A stretch of DNA of 64,000 nucleotides from Chinchilla lanigera. Its lineage: Eukaryota > Chordata > Mammalia > Rodentia > Chinchillidae. Below the pieces are notes generated by a model. That model saw only the letters and a program-made list of their open reading frames with translations. It had not been told where the DNA came from and made no database searches. Every line of letters begins with the position of its first letter. Positions within the stretch are counted from its first letter, which is position 1. Position numbers and translations under genes: made by a program. Below, one piece after another: positions 55,801 to 64,000 of this stretch. The stretch spans positions 326,469-390,468 of the forward strand of contig NW_004955517.1 in the NCBI RefSeq assembly GCF_000276665.1, written 5' to 3'.

Positions 55801-57039
55801 GGCATGGATTTAAATTACAGCAGCAGATCTTCCTCTGAGATCAGTTTTTAGTAAATTTTTTAGCATTATCAGATCATCACTTAATTGATAAATGCAGTTT
55901 CTGAGCAGAATTGTGCCCTGGTATAGTAATCCAATAAATCTTCTTCTGTATCCCGTTCAGACACACTCTATCCAACATTTCTGTGGGGATTTTCCCTCCT
56001 TCTAGTTGAAGAGTGATTGTTGTTATTTTTTACCTTAACAACCCACACATTTTGACAATTTTACTCTATTTCTACAAAATGGCATGTAAAGCAAACATGA
56101 CCTCAACTGATAGAACGCCTTCAAAAAAGGAGGTTTTTTGTTGTTTTTTAAGTGGCTGGTCTGATCCCTTAGCACTTTCCTCATTTTGGGCTTAATTGGT
56201 TTATACAGATGTAGCAAGACTGGTTCTCTAAAGTACTTTCTTGCTGTAAAACGATTTTTTGTTGATTTGAGGGTAGGATCTGGGATTTGAAACTAAGGCC
56301 TCTGTGTCTTTTGTGTTTGACCGTTAAGTGACGTGAAAGTATTTTGTCAATCTGGAAGCGTGAGCACATTCCCCAGTGTCACTGAGTCACAGATTTCTAC
56401 TGAGTCTGGTTTATGCCTATACTGGTTTGGGGAATTCTTCTCCCTTGAGCAGCCACTTTGCATAATGGGAAAAGTGCGTCTTGAATTTGGGATGAAATTT
56501 TTATCTCCCTCAGATGTGAAATAGGAGTCAGCCTTTTTATACCAGTGACTGCCCCACTGTTGTGTTTGCAAAGCAGGCTGTATTTCTGTCAAGGATTCGA
56601 TCTGCGGCCAAACTTCTTCCTTCATAGTTCTGCTAAGATTGGAGCTGTGCATGCTTTCTTCCCATGAGAGCAGAGCACTGGGCCTGTTGTGTGCAGCGTG
56701 TGGCGGGGTTTTGGCAAGGGGAGATGAGGTGGGTCCGAGGGGCCACAGCACGGGGTCCTGAGCCACAGGAGAGCAGTCTGGGCGGTCCAGCTCCGCCCAC
56801 TCTGTTTCCGCATAGTCATCTGGGGCACAGAGGGGAGGTGATTTACCCAGGAGGACATCCTTAATAGGTAGGTGATGACTACACTAACAGCTTTTGCTGG
56901 ACCTTTGGATTCTCTGAGTCAGTGGTAAGGCTTGGTATTTACATTTTAAAATCCTGTTTTTTAAAAAGATGTCCTCAAGGTATTTCTAATACAGAGCCAG
57001 TTTAACAGTTCCTCTACTCTATTTCTCTTGATTTATAGC
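52841..57039. other. No recognised gene, about 4.2 kb
   Basis: Mostly AT-rich unique-looking DNA with long T- or A-rich intervals. A slightly G+C-richer patch at 56660-56860 lacks CpG-island density. Open frames, including the 139-codon frame 56347-56766 on the minus strand, are anonymous. A MIR-like piece near 54940-55060 is too weak to call. Confidence 0.5.
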
Positions 57040-57190
57040 AATGGCTCTCAACCAGGGGCAGTTTTGAATCTCAGGGGACATTCGGCCAGCTCATTCGGGT
57101 GCCTTTGGTTCTAACTACCTAGAGACATTGCTAATTGCCACAAGTGGGATCTTCTTGGTGTTTAGTCGGTGGAGGTCAGGACACTGTTCC
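57040..57190 (+). mobile_element. MER20-like hAT-Charlie element
   Basis: AATGGCTCTCAACCAGGGGCAGTTTTG, CTCAGGGGACATTCGGCC, CTTTGGTTCTAACTACC and GTCGGTGGAGGTCAGGACAC follow MER20. The right terminus is lost. Confidence 0.7.
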
Positions 57191-57289
57191 CATCCTGTGA
57201 GCTCAGTGGTGCGCAGTCACGCTCACCACGCCCCAGACGCCAAGGGGCCCTGGATGAGACACACCCTGGCCACAGTGATCAGCAGAGCT

Positions 57290-57430
57290 GGCTGCAGAGT
57301 CTGCCAAGCCCTGGGGTGAATTTCAGCTCTCACCTGCTTTGTGACCGTAGGCAAGTTAGTGTCTTAAAGCTCAGTTTTTCTACCGATAAAATGGGGATGT
57401 TAACTATATACTTCACCAAGTTGTAGTGAA
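57290..57430 (+). repeat. MIR fragment
   Basis: TTTGTGACCGTAGGCAAGTTAG, GCTCAGTTTTTCTACCGATAAAATGGGGATG, the MIR sense core. Confidence 0.8.
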
Positions 57431-57599
57431 AAGAATGTAAAATGAAGACTTATTCTGAGTAAACATGAGGTTTTCTGATTATTAGAGCACATAACTTCTA
57501 GCTTTTTATGTCATAAAATGGTTAAAAGCAGTGAATGAAAAGCCCACAAAGGTAGAAAGCTGGGAAAAACACATAGATACATTCTAAAGCCCACTTATG

Positions 57600-57938
57600 T
57601 GTGTGCTGGTGCAACAGCAAGCAGAAAGACGGAAACCGCACCCAGGATTGGGAGGCAGATTTATTTATGTCAGTGGGCACTGGTGGGGAACATTCCCAGA
57701 ATACCAGGCCCCGATCTCTGGTGGTCTAGGGCTTATATGGGATGAGCCAGCAGGAAGTACAAGGCAGAATGGCTTGTCAGTTGGGGATTGGTTTATCCAG
57801 TGTGCATCACAGTGACCAGCCGTTTCTAAAAGACCAGAAGCAACTGGAACTGGAACAGGAACTAGTACCTGGGAACTAAGAAACTGAAGTACCCTGGCTG
57901 GGGTGGGGGGCATCCTCTGATACACTGATGCTCCCTCA
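57600..57938 (-). mobile_element. Probable ERV LTR, antisense
   Basis: Minus-strand order: U3-like sequence with short GGAACT-related repeats (57840-57880), a TATA-type CCATATAAGCCC (near 57733), then CATAAATAAATCTGCC (polyadenylation-type signal, near 57660), ending GCTGTTGCACCAGCACACA. No target duplication found. Confidence 0.5.
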
Positions 57939-59019
57939 GTTGCAGAAGGTGAGTGTGGATGGTGTGCCCTTGCACTGTATGTATGCGTATTTCTTTTTCT
58001 CTATATACCTAGTAAGAGTAATGAGTGGGACATCTGCATAGCCTTAGGGCAAGAGTTGTCCTTGTTAGCTGTGGAGATCAGTTCCTGGGGAAGGCCCAAC
58101 AGCTGTTAAGTCCCAATGCTTCTAACACGATTCCCGGCAAAGCGGTGCAATACCAGATCTCCACTTGCTCTTCCTTGCATTTTCCAGAAAGTGACTGATG
58201 GGACAGGGAAGGGAGAGTGAATATCTTGGCCAGAAGTCTTTGCTAGCTTGTAAACTCCTCACAGAAGACTTTCTACTGCGGGTGTAGCCCGTAATCACCA
58301 GGCCTTGCCACACACGTCAATAGCACTCCGCTAATGCAGATTCTCAACATACCATGGTTTAACTCACAACTTTTCAACTTAAAATGGATTAAAGGAGTAC
58401 CCATACAGCCACTGTGTTTTTCACTGTCAGTGCAGTATTTGATAAATCACACAAGGTACCCCATTATAAAATAGGCTTTGTGTTAGATGATTTTACTAAC
58501 TATAGGCTAATATAATTGTTTGAGCCCATTTAAGGTGGGCTGGGCCAAGTAATCTGTGACGTTCAGGTTAGATGTAGTGAATGCATTTCCAAAGTATGAT
58601 ATTTAAACTTACCTTGGGCTTATTGTTATGTGACCTCATTGTAAGTTGAGGCAAATGTTTAAGTTGAGGAGCAATATTTATTGTCAGGGTGAGGATTTGG
58701 GGACAATCTCAGAATTTTCTTGTAACCTGTACAGAAGCCAGTAATTCTAATGAACAAGTCTCTGAGTCATGTTTAAAACAATCTTGATGCTAAACATGTA
58801 TGTATGTGTACACATGTATGCATATGTACGTGTATGTGTGTGTCTGTGTGCATATTATGTAGTATATGCCAGTGCTGTGCTGGTAAATAAGTAACAGCTG
58901 AGTCTGCAGGGGAGGACTGGTGTCACTCAGTAGGGAGCTGGAAAGAAATTCTGGCACTTGACTCTTGTGAGCCAGTACGCTAGTGCTCTAACAAATGCTT
59001 ATTCTATTAAAGGGTGATT
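57939..59019. other. No gene; degenerate TATG/TG repeat
   Basis: Unique-looking except for an imperfect (TATG)n/(TG)n tract at about 58797-58853. Confidence 0.5.
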
Positions 59020-59200
59020 GTGCTGTGTGCACTAAATACTTTAAGTGCATTGACTCATTTAAACCTCACATCAGCTCTTTTGAAATGAGAAAACTGAGGC
59101 ACAGATAATTTAAGCAATTAACCAAGGTTGCATAAGTTTTAAGTGACAAACTGGGGATGAGGAGTTCATGTTCTACACCTCAACGTTATCCTGTTGTCTC
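59020..59200 (-). repeat. MIR fragment, antisense
   Basis: TTAAGTGCATTGACTCATTTAAACCTCACATCAGC, GAGAAAACTGAGGCACAGATAATTTAAGCAATTAACCAAGG: the reverse of the MIR core, well preserved. Confidence 0.85.
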
Positions 59201-61845
59201 TCAGAAAAATCTAATGCTATTCAATTTAAAAAGAAGTCACATGGGAAGCACACACTTAGTCATAACTAAACTTGATTGAAAGCTCTTGCACTATTCTCTT
59301 CACGAATCCAGTTGCACAGGGTATTAAAAAATTAGCTCACACTGAAGAGTCCAGAATTCAGGTTTGGAAGACACGCACTCTTCCTGGCTGTCTTTTCTCC
59401 CACATGTACCCTTCCTTCTCCAGCCTGTGCCAAGCACGTGTCATGTTCTGCAGGCAGTGATGTCTCCAGTGGCCTCAGAAAACGTAATTAAGTTTTACCT
59501 TCTGGCTGCTTTTCCCGCAGGAATCGGCCACTGTGGAGTTTTGAGGAGCCAAACTCTTTGCTGCAGTACATGTGTTTTTTCTGTGTAAACCATTGTGAAA
59601 CCTTCCTCCTGTGCTGGCCCACTGTGTCACATGTACCCTGGACTCTAGACCCTCTTGTTCACATCTGAATTGTTTCCTAAGTTTTAGCCCAGTCTCCCTG
59701 CTTCAGGGGATCCCTCTGGATGTCACCAAGCAATTCAGGTAAATGCCTTTTGAAAATGAAAACATCTTCATTCAAAGATTCCTTCCCTCATTTTCATTAT
59801 AGGCACGTAAATGCTATTTCCAGACACTGTGAGCGCATAGCGCACTGCCATTTTTGTTCACAAAAACATTCTTTCTTTATGTTCTACTCTCCCAGTGAGA
59901 CAAACAGGCGTTCCTACCTCAGTCAGACTGTCTGCTTTGGATGGGTACAATAATTAAGAAAAGAGATGTGGCTTATAGCATGTGCTCCAGCTGCTGAACT
60001 TCTGAAGGGCCCAAGCCTGGCTGCATGAGTGACCTGTGAGGAATCTTTGCACCGAAGAATTGAGAGTTGGAAGGGTGATGAGTGGTGGCTTGTTATATTG
60101 TTTCCTGTTGCCTCTTTGAAGATACCAATACAACAGTTGCTTGGAATGTATAAGTGTTTAAAAGAAATGCATGGACAAAGAAGTCTGGGGACTTCTCCCC
60201 AAGACATGTTTAAACATGTTTCATACACATGTGCCCTTCAGGGTTTCTGGCAGCTTTAGTCATACTGTGTGATTGAATGTCTACAAGGCTGTGCTATATC
60301 CAGCATTTTCTACCTTCCACCAAATTCTTTCTTCTCAGAGCTTGACTTATGTTCAGTGGATTACTCTCTGGAGAATTTTGTGGTAGAAAGAAAAGCTGTT
60401 GGAGATTTGGAGATGACCCCCAATCTACCTGAGCAAGAGTCAATCATTGCTCTTAGAAGGATGTATATTTCCAAGTCACCATTTATAGTTGTTTTGTCAG
60501 TACCTCCGATTATGTCTTTTATAATGCCTTTTGTACATTGTTCTGGTTACCGACATGATGGTACAAGATGAACCCATGTGCACACATGGGAAGTCTGAAG
60601 AGATAGGAAATGTGTGTAGAGCAGCAGGGAGTAGATGGCAAACCCTGGCTGTGGCACTGCTCCATAGCAGTCAGTCCGTTTATGCATGGCACATGAGCAT
60701 CTGAGTAGGCGCGCTTCTGGCTAGAATTTTGGTCAGATTACTTTCTCAATGACCATATGGAAACCATCTGAAATGTTTTCAAGGATTTATAGAAGTTGTT
60801 TCCTAGAAGAAAAGACATAAGCCAGTTTCAGACAGTGAGCTCTATATAACTTTTATTACTATAGGGCAATCTCTATAGTGTGAAAATCAAATTTAGGGTG
60901 ATGTCAAAAGCTAGGAAGAGTGGGTTTGTTAGAGTTTTGATAGAGAGTGTAATGAACCACAGTGATTCATAAACATAGGTTTATGGATGAATAGCTTTTA
61001 TCTGGACACCACTGTTGAAAATTTTAACTTAGAAACATTGAGCCCAGAAATGGGTGCTTTTCTAAGAGTGGGTATAATAGCTTGATATTCCTCATGGCTG
61101 GGTCCCATAAAGTCACTGTGAGCGCCGCAGTAGCAGACTCTAAGCCACTCCTCCCAGGGAAAGTGCAGCTTCCTGTAAGCCTGGGGTCACATTGATATTT
61201 AGCCGTACCAATGGCTAAATGTTTTATTGGTATTGGTCATCAGCCAGCCAATACATTACCTTGCTTTACTGCATCTGTTTCTATTTTAATACGTATTTCT
61301 TATAAATCATCTTTGCTGTGTTTTTGTATAATAAAAAAGCTGCTAGAAAGGGTTAACTGTTTTCCTGTACTGTGTAACATGACTGTCGATTTCTTTGGCT
61401 TTTAGCCACACAACTATGCCCATTATATTTATGTATTTGTTGTCATCTCATAAATTCTCAATTGTAGCGCATTTTATGTCTGTTCCATTGCTTTGTCACA
61501 CACTATAGGCATTGCGTTAGCAACCTGTGGCATGCTTAGCCTCAGATTGGTGAATTTCCTCTCCCTTTCTCAGGACACATGTTGTTCATTTGTTAACATT
61601 GGACTCACAGTCAGCTGCACTGTAACGGTGCCTGAATGAAGCTTATCCACCACCCATGTGTTCTTTGTAAGGCACACCACAGCCTTTGTGCCTTTTAAAC
61701 AGAGAAATCACCAATGAGAAGCACAATGAAAATATGACACTAAATAGATGGTGAACAGATACTTGCTTACAATGTGAGCACTTCCGGGAAGTGCATGCTG
61801 GTGACTAAAGGGTTCCGCTGCCTTGGCACATGTGCACATGGGTGC

Positions 61846-61847
<2 letters not shown>
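59201..61847. other. No recognised gene, about 2.6 kb
   Basis: Unique-looking DNA with several short anonymous frames on both strands. No repeat, RNA gene or exon that I can support. Confidence 0.5.

Positions 61848-61885
<38 letters not shown>
61848..61885. repeat. (GT)n microsatellite
   Basis: An almost pure GT dinucleotide run of 38 bp. Confidence 0.97.
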
Positions 61886-61888
<3 letters not shown>

Positions 61889-62044
61889 ACCATGGAAGTG
61901 TTGTGAATGTTGCTTTTGAAGTTAAAAGTAAAATTTAGTGGGTAGGCAGAGTCACTGATATGGAATGTGTTGACTACATTTCTCCATGTCAGTCTGGACT
62001 GAGGAGCTGCAATGAATCTACCTGCGCCGTTTCCATTTATAGCA

Positions 62045-62140
62045 TTGTGGCTCTGCATGAGTCTTTGATTTCTCCTAGCCTCAGTTTTTACATCTGAAAA
62101 ATGTGGTTGTTATGAGCATTAAAGAGGATAGTGGTCTCAG
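62045..62140 (+). repeat. MIR fragment
   Basis: TTTGATTTCTCCTAGCCTCAGTTTTTACATCTGAAAAATGTGG, TGAGCATTAAAGAGGATAG: the MIR sense core. Confidence 0.75.
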
Positions 62141-62579
62141 AACCACAGTTTACACACATGCGTACTCACCGAATGAGGTTATTCCCTTGATGTTGGTAGT
62201 GGTGCTGGTAAGGATGTTAGAACTGGAGAAAGGAAGTTGTGTACTGTTTTCCTAGGCTACCTTATTCAAGTGGCATAATTTTCTTATTTGCTGTTCTGCT
62301 CAGTGGATCCTGTAATAATTATCTGGCAGCACTGTTGTGAGCATTCCCACGAAGTACCACAGATAACGTAATTTGGTCAGCTCTGTAGCCAGTATGGCAG
62401 GGAGCAGTATAGACGTAGTTTATCTTCATTATAACTGTCATTTAGGCTATGCCAATTTTAATGGACATTATTTCTCCATGAGGGTTGAACATTCTGGAGT
62501 TAAAGTTCTGTCCATTCCACTTGGTGACTGTAGTTCCTGTTGACAGTTAGTATGTGTTTTGCTTTATGTCATTATTTGG
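62141..62579. other. No recognised feature
   Basis: Unique-looking DNA. Confidence 0.5.
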
Positions 62580-62775
62580 TGGTGGGAGTGATTTTGATCC
62601 TCAGGAGACATTTTGTAGTATCTGGGGACATTTTTGGTTGTCATACCGTGGGAGAAGTCCCAAGACTGAGGCACTCTAACTGATAGTCCATCTGATAAGT
62701 AGCAGTCAAGGATGATACATGGACAGTCTCGCAGCTGAGAATGCTCCGGCAGAAAGGTCAGCAGTGCCAAGAGTA
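62580..62775 (+). mobile_element. MER20-like hAT-Charlie element
   Basis: GTGATTTTGATCCTCAGGAGACATTTTG, TATCTGGGGACATTTTTGGTTGTCATACC, GAGAAGTCCCAAGACTGAGGC, CAGCTGAGAATGCTC. The left terminus is missing. Confidence 0.7.
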
Positions 62776-63363
62776 AAAACCCTGAACCTCCTGCAAGCTC
62801 TTGGGGGCAGCACTGAGAGCCACTCCTTGTCCTAAACCCCCGCCCAGGAGTGGGTACCTAGTGGACTCACAGACACCTGAGTGTTGGAGCCTCCAGTACA
62901 CTTAGCTCTTTAGTCTGGACTTTGTGCAGATCAGCACTGTGATCTAAAGTTTACGATTCAGTATTGATTTCTCTCTGCTTTTGAAAAATGTTTCAGATGG
63001 GAGAATTTAACCCCAGGCCTTCATCATACTAAGCACTTCTATTGTGTAATTTCATTCATTTTAAAATGTTAATTGGTCCATATTTCAGCATAAATAAAGA
63101 ATAGGCTAAGTGGTGCTCAGTGCTGTCTGTGCGCTGGTTCCCTGTCCGTAGCAACAACTGGTTAACAGTGCAGCTGACAGAAGGCGAGTAAGACTTGAGT
63201 TTTTGTAGTGATCGTTCTGTTGTGTATGTGGAAGTACATGTTTGCAGAAGTGGGAAAGTTTTTTTAACTGATAAACCTTTAATATTCGAACTTTCCCATA
63301 ATAGTCAAAGCCTTTAGATAATTCATAAACGTATTGTTTCTAACATTTTGTTATGTCAGCTTT
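62776..63363. other. No recognised feature
   Basis: Unique-looking DNA up to the U2 insertion. Confidence 0.5.
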
Positions 63364-63428
63364 AAAAAGATACATAACATCGCTTCTCGGCCTTTTGGCT
63401 AAGATCAAGTGTAAAAAGATACATAACA
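63364..63428. repeat. Target duplication flanking the U2 insert
   Basis: AAAAAGATACATAACA occurs at 63364-63379 and 63413-63428. Each copy overlaps the U2 insert by one base, so the exact junctions are ambiguous by 1 nt. Confidence 0.95.
63379..63413 (+). pseudogene. U2 snRNA retropseudogene, first 35 nt only
   Basis: Starts ATCGCTTCTCGGCCTTTTGG and runs to GATCAAGTGTA: the first 35 nt of the spliceosomal U2 snRNA with no mismatch to the sequence as I know it. It stops just inside the branch-point recognition region, so it cannot function. It has no poly(A) tail, is flanked by a 15-16-bp target duplication and has no snRNA promoter element. This is the known pattern of 3'-truncated snRNA retropseudogenes, thought to arise by self-priming. 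Confidence 0.93.
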
Positions 63429-63470
63429 GTTGAGAGGACTTTACAGTGAACGGTAACTTAGCCACCGTAT

Positions 63471-63650
63471 AGATCAGGGGCTGGGCCAAGTCCTGTTGTT
63501 TGCTTGTATTTGTAAATGGAGTTTTATTGGAACATAGCCCTGTCCCTGATTTCTTTTGTTGTCTCTTACTTCTTACTAACAACAGCAGGGTGGAGTAGTA
63601 TCCACAGAGACTGCAAAGCCCGAGCATTGTGGAGAATTCACACAATTGAC
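63471..63650 (+). mobile_element. hAT-Charlie type non-autonomous element
   Basis: AGATCAGGGGCTGGGCCAAGTCC, TTGTAAATGGAGTTTTATTGGAACATAGCC, AACAGCAGGGTGGAGTAGTATCCACAGAGACTGC, AAAGCCCG follow a common Charlie-derived element. The right end is diverged. Confidence 0.8.
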
Positions 63651-64000
63651 GTGCTCCCGCTGGCTTGCGTCACCTCTTGGGACTGTCCTGTGCTTCCCAA
63701 CGGGACAGTCACACGTGTTCCCCTGATGGTTCAGAGCCGCCTGGCAGGAAGACGTGAATTATGACCCTGTGGTGCAGGTGTTAAAGCCCTGTCCCTCACC
63801 TCAGCAGCACAGAAGTAAGTGGTACTTTAGGAAGCGCAGATGACCACCATCTGGATTCCTAGTGCGCAGGTTTCACAAATGTGGACCTTTTGGCATTGTA
63901 AATTTTATTTGTATCTCCTTTTGATCTCACCCTGTCATCTGCTGCCCTTTTGTAATGAAGTGAAGCACAAGGGATGTATTTATGGTGCTCTTGGGATGTG
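63651..64000. other. No recognised feature
   Basis: Unique-looking DNA to the window end. Confidence 0.5.

Noticed and set aside
56347..56766. 139-codon minus-strand frame
   Set aside because: No recognised domain, no promoter or CpG island, overlapped by other frames; chance.
56660..56860. Possible CpG island or promoter
   Set aside because: G+C-richer than its surroundings but with too few CpGs and no adjacent gene.
63790..63815. U6-like CTCACCTCAGCAGCACA
   Set aside because: Similarity to the U6 snRNA 5' end is only about 17 nt and does not continue.

Overview
This window is eukaryotic, almost certainly nuclear DNA of a non-murid rodent. It carries 7SL-derived B1 SINEs with a single short monomer, tRNA-derived ID and ID-like SINEs, and B1-dID fusions of the kind known from squirrel-, dormouse- and beaver-related rodents. 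It also has a LINE-1 with tandem 5' monomers, ERVL/MaLR LTRs, and old mammalian MIR, L2, Tigger and Charlie copies. I cannot fix the species from sequence alone; a castorimorph or sciurid rodent fits best. I found no convincing host protein-coding exon, no CpG island and no intact non-coding RNA gene. The window reads as intergenic or deep-intronic DNA, and most open reading frames are chance or repeat-derived.

Layout. 1-3165: the 5' part of a LINE-1 on the minus strand, with 142-bp 5' UTR monomers, an ORF1 broken by one stop codon, and the start of a frameshifted ORF2; the rest lies beyond the left edge. 3.2-10 kb: sparse SINEs and two MaLR LTRs, one carrying a B1. 10.2-11.1 kb: a perfect 138-bp inverted repeat around a 699-bp spacer. 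13-17.3 kb: an interrupted B1-dID, microsatellites, a young ID-like SINE and a perfect 30-bp palindrome. 17.5-23.7 kb: an LTR-rich stretch with a solo LTR nested in an older LTR, plus a minisatellite. 24-31 kb: two ID-like SINEs with clean target duplications, a probable ERV remnant, and an ERV LTR that splits a B1. 31-41 kb: MIR/L2 relics, two anonymous minus-strand ORFs and two LTRs. 41-46 kb: a dense pile of nested repeats (a B1 split by a solo LTR, LINE-1 3' ends in both orientations, and an ancient L1M broken by three insertions). 46-64 kb: mostly unique DNA with scattered SINEs, Tigger and Charlie transposons, a short retrocopy, one ERV LTR and, near the right end, a 35-nt U2 snRNA retropseudogene.

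The most unusual observations are: (a) a 65-bp segment of LINE-1 ORF1 present in frame inside ORF2 of the same element; (b) the perfect 138-bp inverted repeat; (c) the 30-bp gapless palindrome; (d) the U2 5'-end retropseudogene with its target duplication; and (e) several nested insertions whose target duplications give an order of events. Repeat family names come from recognition of consensus features, not from a database search, and should be read that way.
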